A DNA stretch of 64,000 nucleotides from Methylobacterium brachythecii (GTDB taxonomy: Bacteria; Pseudomonadota; Alphaproteobacteria; Rhizobiales; Beijerinckiaceae): the NCBI RefSeq assembly GCF_014196345.1, contig NZ_JACIDN010000006.1, positions 372,001 through 436,000 on the forward strand, written 5' to 3'. The first letter of the stretch is position 1. The number at the start of each line of letters is the position of its first letter. The position numbers and the translations under genes are program-made. Of the stretch, positions 1-7,115 are shown piece after piece. Below the pieces are notes generated by a model, which was not told the origin of the DNA, searched no databases, and saw only the letters and a program-made list of their open reading frames with translations.

Positions 1-448
1 TGAAGACGGGGAGCGGGTCACCGATAGCGCGGACATGTGCGGCAACAGCCTCGGCTTGCTCCACGCTGTCGAGAATGATGACGAGATCGACACCGCGTGA
101 ACGGAGCGCCGAGACGCGACCGAGCTTCGCCGGGGCGATCCCGACCCCGTAGATCAAGTCCGTCACACCGCCCGCGGCGAAGTACTCCGCCTCCCGCAGT
201 GTCGAGACCATTGCAGGGCCTGCCGGTCCCGACATGGCGATTCGGGCGACGTCAATGGATTTGGCCGTCTTCAGGTGCGGCCGAAAAACGGTGCCAAGTC
301 CCTCGATATGCGACCGCATGGCTTCGACATTCGATCGGAGCTTTGCCTCATCGAGCAACAAGCAAGGCGTCGGAATCTCGACGAGGCTTGTGCCATTCGA
401 CGCCGTGCGTGGCTCTGGGGAAGTGGCTGCGGACATCATCAAGACCAT
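1..448 (-). CDS. DSD1-family PLP enzyme (D-threonine aldolase / D-serine dehydratase-like), N-terminal part
   Basis: The reading frame is open from an ATG at 448 to the left edge, so only about 149 N-terminal residues are present. The translation shows an N-terminal IPTPCLLLDE segment and, about 30 residues later, RPHLKTAKS, the pattern of the alanine-racemase-fold DSD1 family where the lysine binds PLP. A following stretch (VSTLREAEYFAAGGVTDLIY) also fits. Family members cleave D-threonine or related beta-hydroxy D-amino acids, or dehydrate D-serine; the substrate cannot be told here. In-frame ATGs at 439 and 436 are alternative starts. The gene is divergent from the LysR gene at 538, its likely regulator. 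Family call is firm; exact activity is not. Confidence 0.8.
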   Translation of the reverse strand, partial: MVLMMSAATSPEPRTASNGTSLVEIPTPCLLLDEAKLRSNVEAMRSHIEGLGTVFRPHLKTAKSIDVARIAMSGPAGPAMVSTLREAEYFAAGGVTDLIYGVGIAPAKLGRVSALRSRGVDLVIILDSVEQAEAVAAHVRAIGDPLPVF

Positions 449-521
449 GATCGCGGCGGTTTTCGCCGCCTCAGAGACCACGGCCTGCGGGCGCTGCCTA
501 TTAACGCGAACTGTTTGCTCG

Positions 522-539
522 ATTAAGCTTCGACTTAAT
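522..539. promoter_or_regulatory. Inverted repeat at the LysR start, candidate LysR operator
   Basis: ATTAAG (522-527) and CTTAAT (534-539) form a perfect 6-bp inverted repeat around a 6-base spacer, in an otherwise GC-rich region. It lies in the divergent interval between the DSD1-type gene and the LysR gene and overlaps the LysR start codon. LysR proteins usually bind such dyads (T-N11-A type) to control themselves and the divergent neighbour. Binding is inferred. Confidence 0.5.
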
Positions 540-1482
540 GCTGACTACCGACGATCTCCGTTTCTTTGCCGCGATCGTGCGAGCGACGTCGCTCGCTGCC
601 GCTGCCCGGGATCTGAACGTGTCGCCGCCAGCCGTGACCCAGCGGCTCCGTGCGCTCGAAGAGCGGCTCCGGGTGCATCTGGTCGATCGGTCGGGACGAC
701 AACTCACACTGACCGACGAGGGCGAATTGCTCGCCGAACGCGGACGGCTCGTTCTCGAAGACCTGGAAGACCTCGACGACGCCATCGCGACCCGTCGTGG
801 CCAGGTCAGAGGACATCTGCGTGTCATTGCTTCGCTGGGCTTCGGGCGCCGGCACGTGGCACCTGTCGCCTCCCAATTCCAGGAGGATCATCCGGAACTG
901 AAGATCGATCTCATCCTTTCGGATCGCCTCGGCGGCATCCCGACCAGCGGCTGGGATCTGGCCGTTCACGTCGGCGAGCTCGACCACACTGCTTCGAGCC
1001 TGGTGATGCGACATCTCGCGCCGAACGAAAGGTGGGCCTGCGCAGCGCCTGACTATCTCCATCGAAACGGCACGCCCGGCGAGCCGGACGCGTTGCATGC
1101 CCACGCTTGCATCGCCCTTCGCGAAAACGACGAAGACGTGACCCTCTGGCGCTTCGGATCGATCCACGGCCTATCCGTGGGGAGCGTCCGGATCGAACCT
1201 CGCCTCTCCAGCAACGACGGAGACGTCGTTCGGGGCTGGGCGCTAGCTGGGCGCGGCATCATCGTCCGCTCCGAATGGGACGTGGCCGAGGATGTTCGCG
1301 AAGGACGTCTGGTCAGGGTGCTGCAAGAGTTCGCCCTCCCTGCCGCACCCGTCGTCGCTCTCCTGGGCTCGCGGCGACAGGCGCGCGCCGCTCGCACCGG
1401 CCGGTTCCTCGACGCGCTCCAGGCTGCCCTGGATCCGACGCCTTGGCGGCTGCCTCGCGGGACGACCGGAATGGATCGGTAA
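538..1482 (+). CDS. LysR-family transcriptional regulator
   Basis: A 314-residue protein of normal LysR length. The N-terminal winged helix-turn-helix spans about residues 1-60 (FFAAIVRATSLAAAARDLNV, then SPPAVTQRLRALEERL and a DRSGRQLTLTDEG wing). Residues about 90-300 are the periplasmic-binding-like effector domain, with the usual weak conservation. The gene diverges from the DSD1-type PLP enzyme and probably controls it in response to an amino-acid-related effector; that is inference from arrangement. It ends 7 bases before the convergent thioredoxin reductase gene. Confidence 0.9.
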   Translation: MLTTDDLRFFAAIVRATSLAAAARDLNVSPPAVTQRLRALEERLRVHLVDRSGRQLTLTDEGELLAERGRLVLEDLEDLDDAIATRRGQVRGHLRVIASLGFGRRHVAPVASQFQEDHPELKIDLILSDRLGGIPTSGWDLAVHVGELDHTASSLVMRHLAPNERWACAAPDYLHRNGTPGEPDALHAHACIALRENDEDVTLWRFGSIHGLSVGSVRIEPRLSSNDGDVVRGWALAGRGIIVRSEWDVAEDVREGRLVRVLQEFALPAAPVVALLGSRRQARAARTGRFLDALQAALDPTPWRLPRGTTGMDR

Positions 1483-1489
1483 AGGGAAA

Positions 1490-2494
1490 TCAGGCGTAGG
1501 CGCCGATCATCCCGCTCTCGCCCGCTTCCTCTCGTCGGATTGATGGATCCACCGAATGGTCGGCGAGAAACTTCTCAGCCTCAAGAGCTGCCATGCAGCC
1601 CATTCCCGCGGCAACGACCGCCTGCCGGTACACGCTTTCCGCGCAGTCGCCCGCCGCGAAGAAGCCCGGGACCGAGGTTCGTGTCGACCACGGCGATACT
1701 CGGATGTATCCGCCGGCCTCCATCTCGACCTGCTCTGCGAACAGCTTGGTCGCCGGGTCGTGGCCGATAGCGACGAAGACGCCGTCGGTGGGCAGCCCTC
1801 GGGTAGCGCCCGTTTTCGTGTCCTTCAGGCGCACGCCGGTCACGACCTTGACGGGCTCGTGCTGTCCGAGAATCTCGTCGATCACGTGGTTCCAGACGAC
1901 CTCGATCTTGGGATGGGCGAACAGCCGGTCTTGAAGGATCGGCTCGGCCCGGAATCGATCGCGCCGATGGATCACCGTGACCTTGGAGGCGAGGTTGGCG
2001 AGGTATAGGGCTTCTTCGACTGCGGTATTACCTCCACCGACGACGACGACATCCTTCCCGCGATAAAAGAAGCCGTCACAGGTCGCGCAAGCCGAGATCC
2101 CTGCGCCGTTGTATTCGAGTTCAGACGGCAGGCCGAGCCAGCGGGCCTGCGCGCCAGTCGCGGCAACGAGTGTCTCGGCGAGATAGGTGTCTCCGCTATC
2201 GCCGACCGCCTTGAACGGACGCGCTCCGAGGTCGACGGAAACGATCGTGTCGTAGACGATCCGGGTACCGACATGCTCGGCTTGTTCGCGCATCTGTTCG
2301 ACCAGATCGGGTCCCTGGATCGCTCGAGCGAAGCCGGGATAGTTCTCGACCTCGGTGGTAATCGTGAGTTGGCCGCCGGGCTGCAGACCGGTGACCAGCA
2401 TCGGCTGCAGGTTTGCCCGTGCGCCGTAGATGCCCGCCGTATAGCCGGCGGGCCCGGCGCCGATGATCAGCAGCTTGGTATGATGGGCCGTCAT
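1490..2494 (-). CDS. trxB: Thioredoxin reductase (NADPH, FAD)
   Basis: A 334-residue protein matching low-molecular-weight thioredoxin reductases end to end. It begins with an FAD-binding GAGPAGYTAGIYGARA motif, has the redox-active CATC at about residues 138-141 (SACATCDGFF), an NADPH-binding GGGNTAVEEALYL motif and the C-terminal FAD motif GFFAAGDCAE. It reduces a thioredoxin CxxC with NADPH. The start overlaps the GntR stop as ATGA (2491-2494), so the two are co-transcribed. This looks like a dedicated extra copy rather than the housekeeping gene: it sits opposite a thioredoxin-domain protein (4784-6229) behind a shared regulatory region, which suggests it reduces that protein. Confidence 0.93.
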   Translation of the reverse strand: MTAHHTKLLIIGAGPAGYTAGIYGARANLQPMLVTGLQPGGQLTITTEVENYPGFARAIQGPDLVEQMREQAEHVGTRIVYDTIVSVDLGARPFKAVGDSGDTYLAETLVAATGAQARWLGLPSELEYNGAGISACATCDGFFYRGKDVVVVGGGNTAVEEALYLANLASKVTVIHRRDRFRAEPILQDRLFAHPKIEVVWNHVIDEILGQHEPVKVVTGVRLKDTKTGATRGLPTDGVFVAIGHDPATKLFAEQVEMEAGGYIRVSPWSTRTSVPGFFAAGDCAESVYRQAVVAAGMGCMAALEAEKFLADHSVDPSIRREEAGESGMIGAYA

Positions 2495-3189
2495 GTCCGC
2501 TCCGGCGCTTGCGATCGACGGCGCGAGCGCCCTGCGACCTTGGTCTGTTGAAACAGGAAATCGGTTGCGAGCTTCTCGACGATGCGCACGTGTGTGGAGA
2601 GCTGTGCCTCCGCATCGACGAGGCGGCCCGTCACGGCGAGATCGATGATCCTGCGATGCTGCTCGACTGCGGCGCGCATCCTCGAAATCTCGCGCGGCAA
2701 CCGATGGCGGATCGCGCCGACCTGGTCGGCAATCCCGCGATAGGCCCTCGTCAGGAGTGGGTTGGCTGCTGCCCCGACCAGTGCCTCATGGAACGCAGTG
2801 TCCATCACATCGGCCCGGGCAAGATCTCCGTCTTCGAGTGCCAGAGCACCGCCTGAGAGAGGAATGGAGACGGCTGCGACCAGCGCATCCGCATCGCTTG
2901 CAGCAGCGATCCGCAAGGCTCCCAATTCGAGGACTGCCCGCATCTCGCAGATGCGGCGCAGATCGGTCGCATCGAGATCCATCACGAACGTCCCGCTCTG
3001 AGGTCGGACCACCACGAGGTCCTCCTGCGCGAGACGGGAGAGAGCCTCGCGAACGGGTGTGCGGCTGATCTCCAGTTCCTCCGCGAGCACGCGGTCCGAA
3101 AGACGTGCGCCGAAGGCGAAACGTCCGGTGATGATGGCGTCTCGAATGATCGCCTCGGCGCGGAGGCTGAGTTTGCTGTCGTCGGTCAT
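2491..3189 (-). CDS. GntR-family regulator, FCD (FadR-like) effector domain
   Basis: A 232-residue protein. The N-terminal winged helix (residues about 10-75) contains the GntR signature RLSDRVLAEELEISRTPVRE. The C-terminal helical part (about 85-210) has the FCD pattern of spaced Asp/His residues that bind a metal and often a carboxylate ligand. It heads a two-gene operon with trxB and is divergent from the symporter/UGSC operon. Two palindromes in the 99-base interval are probably its sites, one touching its own start codon. I see no Shine-Dalgarno before the ATG at 3189, so a leaderless transcript is possible. The ligand may be the carboxylate carried by the neighbouring symporter. Confidence 0.9.
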   Translation of the reverse strand: MTDDSKLSLRAEAIIRDAIITGRFAFGARLSDRVLAEELEISRTPVREALSRLAQEDLVVVRPQSGTFVMDLDATDLRRICEMRAVLELGALRIAAASDADALVAAVSIPLSGGALALEDGDLARADVMDTAFHEALVGAAANPLLTRAYRGIADQVGAIRHRLPREISRMRAAVEQHRRIIDLAVTGRLVDAEAQLSTHVRIVEKLATDFLFQQTKVAGRSRRRSQAPERT

Positions 3190-3205
3190 AACTGGAATAT
3201 CAATT
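3190..3205. promoter_or_regulatory. Candidate GntR operator, copy 1
   Basis: The 16-mer AACTGGAATATCAATT is an imperfect palindrome related to the perfect-armed copy at 3231-3246. It begins one base upstream of the GntR start codon, so a bound regulator would block its own expression. FadR/FCD-type GntR proteins commonly bind short TGG-N-CCA-like dyads. Assignment is from position and similarity between the copies. Confidence 0.6.
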
Positions 3206-3230
3206 ACCCCATCTTGCGCGTCAAGTGGCT

Positions 3231-3246
3231 AACTGGCATATCAGTT
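3231..3246. promoter_or_regulatory. Candidate GntR operator, copy 2
   Basis: AACTGGCATATCAGTT has 5-bp arms AACTG and CAGTT that pair perfectly. It lies 41 bases (close to four helical turns) from copy 1, measured start to start, which would place two dimers on one DNA face. It is 43 bases upstream of the symporter start, a position expected to overlap or neighbour that promoter. Confidence 0.65.
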
Positions 3247-3288
3247 GCACGGGACGAAACGCTCTGAATCAAAAAGCGGGGTCACCCA

Positions 3289-4671
3289 GTGCCAAACGCC
3301 ATTCGACGCAAATTCTCCAACCTGACCGTCCAGGTCATCGCTGCCCTTTGTTTAGGCGCAGCAATAGGCATTCTGCTGCCCAATTTCGCAGTCTCACTGC
3401 AAGGTTTGAGCGACGTCTTCATCAAGCTTATCAAGATGGTCATCCCCCCGATCGCCTTTCTGACGATCGTCATCGGCATCGCGGAGGTGAGCGATCTCAA
3501 GAAGGTCGGAAAAGTAGGCGGAAGCGCCCTTCTATACTTCGAGGTCGCGTCCACCCTCGCGCTCGTCATCGGGATGATCGTCGTCAACGTCGTCAGGCCC
3601 GGCGACGGCTTCGACCGCGCCCGGGTCGGCGCTCAGGCGGTCGACATCTCGAAGTACACCAGCACGCCGGCCGGCCAGTACATGACGGAGATCCTGACTC
3701 ACATCGTGCCGGACAACGCGGTCGCCGCCTTCGCCAAAGGCGATCTTCTGCAGATCGTGTTCTTCGCCATCGTGTTCGGTTGCGCGGCGGTGCTCATCGG
3801 AGAGCGTGCGAAACCGTTCGTAGCAGTGGCCCAGGCCGCCAACGACATCCTGTTTCAGCTCGTCTCGATGATCATGCGCTTGGCACCCGTCGGCGCTTTC
3901 GGCGCGATGGCCTTCACGGTCGGCAAGTACGGGATCGGTTCGATCCTCGTCCTGGGGCACATGCTCCTGTGCGTCTACATCACCTGTGTCCTGTTCGTCT
4001 GCGTCGTGCTGGGCGCGATCGCCCGCGCCTACGGGTTCAGCATCTTCAGGTTCATCCGCTACGTCGGCGAGGAAGTGCTGATCGTACTCGGCACCTGCTC
4101 TTCCGAGAGCGTGCTGCCGCGGCTCATGACGAAGCTCAACCGTCTCGGCTGTTCCAAATCCAGCGTCGGTCTCGTCCTGCCGGTCGGCTATTCGTTCAAC
4201 GCCGACGGCACCGCGATCTATCTCTCGATGGCGTCGCTGTTCATCGCTCAGGCCTACGGCATCGACATGAGCTTCAGCCAGCAGGTCGGTCTGCTGCTGC
4301 TTCTGCTCGTGACGTCGAAGGGATCGGGTTCGGTCGCCGGTTCCGGCTTCGTCGTCCTGGCGGCAACGCTCTCGGCGACGCACATCCTGCCTGTCGAGGG
4401 GCTGCTCCTGATCATCGGTATCGATCGCTTCATGTCCGAGGCGCGGTCCGTCACGAACATCATCGGCAACAGCCTCGCGACGGTCATCGTGGCGAAGATG
4501 AGCGGTGAGTTCGATCCGGCCGCTGCCGAAGCCGCCTACGCCGAACGGTTCGGTCCGAACATGCCGTTTCAGCAGAACCGTCCTCTCTGGGCCTCGAAGC
4601 CGGCCGCGTCCGCGTCAGGGCAACCTCCAATTCACGATGCCGCAGTGGTCCTGGCCGGCAAGGAGCCGTGA
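3289..4671 (+). CDS. Dicarboxylate/amino acid:cation symporter (DAACS/DctA family)
   Basis: A 460-residue inner-membrane protein starting at GTG. It shows the DAACS layout: N-terminal membrane helices, IKLIKMVIPPIAFLTIVIGI at about residues 43-62, the serine-rich reentrant loop region GTCSSESVLPRLM, the substrate-site stretch GYSFNADGTAIYLSMASLFI (about 304-323) and SKGSGSVAGSGFVVLAATL. DctA proteins import C4-dicarboxylates with protons or sodium. Here the gene is first in an operon with two UGSC-type proteins and is divergent from a GntR/trxB operon, so its substrate may be an unusual carboxylate that those proteins process. The family is certain; the substrate is not. Confidence 0.92.
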   Translation: MPNAIRRKFSNLTVQVIAALCLGAAIGILLPNFAVSLQGLSDVFIKLIKMVIPPIAFLTIVIGIAEVSDLKKVGKVGGSALLYFEVASTLALVIGMIVVNVVRPGDGFDRARVGAQAVDISKYTSTPAGQYMTEILTHIVPDNAVAAFAKGDLLQIVFFAIVFGCAAVLIGERAKPFVAVAQAANDILFQLVSMIMRLAPVGAFGAMAFTVGKYGIGSILVLGHMLLCVYITCVLFVCVVLGAIARAYGFSIFRFIRYVGEEVLIVLGTCSSESVLPRLMTKLNRLGCSKSSVGLVLPVGYSFNADGTAIYLSMASLFIAQAYGIDMSFSQQVGLLLLLLVTSKGSGSVAGSGFVVLAATLSATHILPVEGLLLIIGIDRFMSEARSVTNIIGNSLATVIVAKMSGEFDPAAAEAAYAERFGPNMPFQQNRPLWASKPAASASGQPPIHDAAVVLAGKEP

Positions 4672-4734
4672 CCAGCAGGTCGATCGAAGACAAAGCCGAC
4701 AACCGGCCTGATCTTCGACGCTCGGCACCGATCC

Positions 4735-4758
4735 GAAATCTCGATTTTTCAAGATTTC
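4735..4758 (+). promoter_or_regulatory. Intergenic hairpin between symporter and UGSC genes
   Basis: GAAATCT (4735-4741) and AGATTTC (4752-4758) can form a 7-bp stem with a 10-base loop containing a T run. It sits in the 112-base gap between the symporter stop and the next start. It may stabilise or partly terminate the message, adjusting the ratio of transporter to enzyme. Only the structure is seen. Confidence 0.4.
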
Positions 4759-4783
4759 CACGCCTTCAAACATGGAGAAAAAG

Positions 4784-6229
4784 ATGAGTACCAGCGCAGA
4801 ACCCGGCGATAGCTTCGTCGCATTCGTTAAACAGGGTTGCGAAACGTGTCAGATGCTCGACGATGTGCTCGGGCGCATCGCGGGCCAATACCCGATTACC
4901 GTCTACACTCAGGACGATCCGAGCTTCCCTACCAGCGTTTCGGCGATCGATGACACCTCTCTCGAAAAGTCCTTCTCGTTCGACGTCGAGGCCGTTCCGA
5001 CCTTGGTCCGCGTGAAGAACGGTCGCGAGGTGTCGCGGACGTTCGGTTGGCATCGCGACGACTGGCAGGCGATGACCGGCCTCGGAGACCTCGGCTCGAA
5101 CCTGCCCCTCATGCGACCGGGATGCGGCTCGAAATCTCGAGAGCCCGGCGTGTACGATGCTCTGCGGGCCAAGTACGGCAAGCTCGACTTCAAATCCCGG
5201 CCGATCGTTCTCGGTGAATGGGACGACGAGTTCGAAGCGACCTACGATCGCGGCTGGAGCGATGGCCTTCCGGTCGTGCCGCCGACCGACACCCGCATCC
5301 TTCGGATGCTCGACGGCACCTCGCGTCGTTCCGATGAAATCATCGGAAACGTGCCGCCCAATCTCGCGCCGATCACGGTCGAGAAGATCGCGATCAATGC
5401 CGTGATGGCGGGCTGCCGCCCCGAGTACATGCCGGTGATCCTGACCGCCCTCGAGGCCGCGCTCGATCCCCTGTTCACGATGCACGGTCTTCTCTGCACG
5501 ACCTGCTTCTCGGGCCCGATCATCGTGGTGAACGGACCGATCGCCCGCGAAATCGGTATGAATTCGGGTATCAACTGCCTCGGTCAGGGCAATCGCGCCA
5601 ACGCCACCATCGGCCGTGCCGTACAGCTGATCATCCGCAACGTCGGCGGCGGCCGTCCGGGTGAGCTGGATCGGGCGGTTCTCGGCGGACCCGGAAAGTA
5701 CACGTTCTGTTTCGCGGAGGACGAGTCGGATCCGACCTGGCAGACCCTCGCCTCGTCCCGCGGCATCGACCCCGGGAAGAATGCGGTGACGCTGTTCCAG
5801 GGCGACGGCATCCAGGGTTTCCTCGATCAGCGGTCTCGGACACCCGAAGAGCTGACGAAGTCGCTTGCGATGTCTCTCCTTGCGGTGGGCCACTACAAGC
5901 TCTGCGAGTTCACGAACGCGATGCTCGTCCTCGTACCTGAACACTACGGGATCTTCCGTGACGCCGGATGGGACCGCGACCGCATCACGAGCGAGCTCCA
6001 TAAGGCCATGGTCAGGCCGGGCAAGGATGTGATCCAGGGCGCTCACGGAGTCGGCGAAGGCATTGCCGTCGGTCGCCGGGACGAGATGGTCAACAAGTTC
6101 TGGCCGGAGGGTCTCCTGATCGTTCAGGCAGGAGGCAAGGCGGGATTGTTCTCCGCCATCTGCGCCGGGTGGACCGGCGGTCGTTTCCGCGAGGAATCCA
6201 AGCCCGTAACCAAGGAGATCGTGCTGTGA
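4784..6229 (+). CDS. Thioredoxin-domain / UGSC-associated protein of unknown function
   Basis: About 481 residues from the ATG at 4784, which has GGAG six bases upstream; an ATG at 4772 lacks one. Residues about 1-100 form a thioredoxin fold with active-site CETC (about 19-22) and a cis-proline region EAVPTLVRVKNG. A cysteine segment PGCGSKSREPG follows, then a large domain starting GWSDGLPVVPPTDTRILRML and containing LLCTTCFSGPIIVVNGPIA and glycine-rich GQGNRANATIG. I recall this larger domain as found with UGSC-family (seleno)proteins, but no reaction is established. The gene overlaps the next as GTGA. With trxB across the promoter, an NADPH to TrxB to thioredoxin-domain electron path is plausible. 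Family naming is from memory. Confidence 0.7.
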   Translation: MSTSAEPGDSFVAFVKQGCETCQMLDDVLGRIAGQYPITVYTQDDPSFPTSVSAIDDTSLEKSFSFDVEAVPTLVRVKNGREVSRTFGWHRDDWQAMTGLGDLGSNLPLMRPGCGSKSREPGVYDALRAKYGKLDFKSRPIVLGEWDDEFEATYDRGWSDGLPVVPPTDTRILRMLDGTSRRSDEIIGNVPPNLAPITVEKIAINAVMAGCRPEYMPVILTALEAALDPLFTMHGLLCTTCFSGPIIVVNGPIAREIGMNSGINCLGQGNRANATIGRAVQLIIRNVGGGRPGELDRAVLGGPGKYTFCFAEDESDPTWQTLASSRGIDPGKNAVTLFQGDGIQGFLDQRSRTPEELTKSLAMSLLAVGHYKLCEFTNAMLVLVPEHYGIFRDAGWDRDRITSELHKAMVRPGKDVIQGAHGVGEGIAVGRRDEMVNKFWPEGLLIVQAGGKAGLFSAICAGWTGGRFREESKPVTKEIVL

Positions 6230-6780
6230 AAGACGGAATCATGCTTCGCGACCCCACTGCCGAGACCTCGTCGGCTCTCCGTGATCGCGTCCCTCCCTTC
6301 GACACGTTGGAAGACAGGACAGTCGCCCTGATGGACATCGGCAAGATGCGCGGCGACGAGTTCATCGACCGCCTCGAACAGCTGTGCAGCGAGCGTGGCA
6401 TCTCGACCCGGCGCTACAAGAAGCCGACGAACACGCGGGTCGCCCCGCGCGAGATGATCAACGATATCGCCGACAACTGTCAGGCCGTCATCATCGCGCT
6501 GTCAGACTGCGGCTCGTGCACCTCGTGCTCGACCCACGACCTGAACGATCTGGACAAGAAGGGATTGGCCGGCGTCAGCGTTCTGACGACCGAGTTCGAA
6601 CAGGCTTTCGAATCCCAGAAGTCGTCGATCGGCCTCGACGCTGCGTCGGTCTACGTCGAGCATCCGTTGCAGAACAAGACAACGGAAGAACTTCATCGCT
6701 CGGCCGAAAGTGCCTTCGACGACATCCTTCGGGCAATCAGCATTGAAGTCCCGTCGCTGCACACCTCCAAGGCGGCGTAG
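6226..6780 (+). CDS. UGSC-family protein, cysteine form of a selenoprotein family
   Basis: About 184 residues from a GTG at 6226 that overlaps the previous stop by four bases, with AAGGAG eight bases upstream. The core reads SDCGSCTSCSTHDLNDLDKK, with the CGSC cysteines near residues 95 and 98; in selenoprotein members the first cysteine is selenocysteine (UGSC). The C-terminal part (YVEHPLQNKTTEELHRSAES) also fits the family. UGSC proteins were described among microbial selenoproteins and are presumed redox enzymes of unknown substrate. Here it is the last gene of the symporter / thioredoxin-UGSC operon, so it probably works in a complex or relay with the preceding protein. Confidence 0.8.
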   Translation: MKDGIMLRDPTAETSSALRDRVPPFDTLEDRTVALMDIGKMRGDEFIDRLEQLCSERGISTRRYKKPTNTRVAPREMINDIADNCQAVIIALSDCGSCTSCSTHDLNDLDKKGLAGVSVLTTEFEQAFESQKSSIGLDAASVYVEHPLQNKTTEELHRSAESAFDDILRAISIEVPSLHTSKAA

Positions 6781-6791
6781 CTGCTCATACC

Positions 6792-6825
6792 GCCCGGTCA
6801 GCGGATACGGATCCTCTGACCGGGC
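6792..6825 (+). terminator. Hairpin after the UGSC operon
   Basis: GCCCGGTCAG (6792-6801) pairs perfectly with CTGACCGGGC (6816-6825) around a 14-base loop, 11 bases after the UGSC stop. The T tract that follows is weak. It is well placed to end the symporter/UGSC transcript. Confidence 0.6.
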
Positions 6826-7006
6826 TTGGAATCGACGGCCGTTGGGTCGGCCGACTAAATCGAAGCCGCGATTCTGCTTTCGGCCAAAGCAGGGCGATCA
6901 CGTCGCGCCCAAACCAGCCACTTTGCTAGCCTGGCGATCTGCTCTGGAACAGGCGCTCGGCTTCAGACTCGAATGTTCGGCTTGCATGATCTAAGATTGT
7001 TTATCT

Positions 7007-7044
7007 GCGAGCCTCAGTACATCGGGCGTTGTGCTGAGGCTCGC
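7007..7044. terminator. Second hairpin in the convergent gap
   Basis: GCGAGCCTCAG (7007-7017) pairs perfectly with CTGAGGCTCGC (7034-7044) around a 16-base loop. It lies between the convergent UGSC operon and the molybdenum hydroxylase operon (which ends at 7116) and may terminate the latter. Apart from this and the hairpin at 6792-6825, the 335-base gap from 6781 to 7115 shows nothing I can support. Confidence 0.5.
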
Positions 7045-7115
7045 CAGCTTGTTCATTGGCTTGCCCGCGCGCGGACACTGCCAATCTGATAGAAGCGAGG
7101 CGCGCGAGGGAGTTT

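Noticed and set aside
6226-6780. Possible selenoprotein with UGA-encoded selenocysteine
   Set aside because: The position corresponding to selenocysteine is TGC (Cys) and the frame has no internal TGA, so no selenocysteine insertion is needed.
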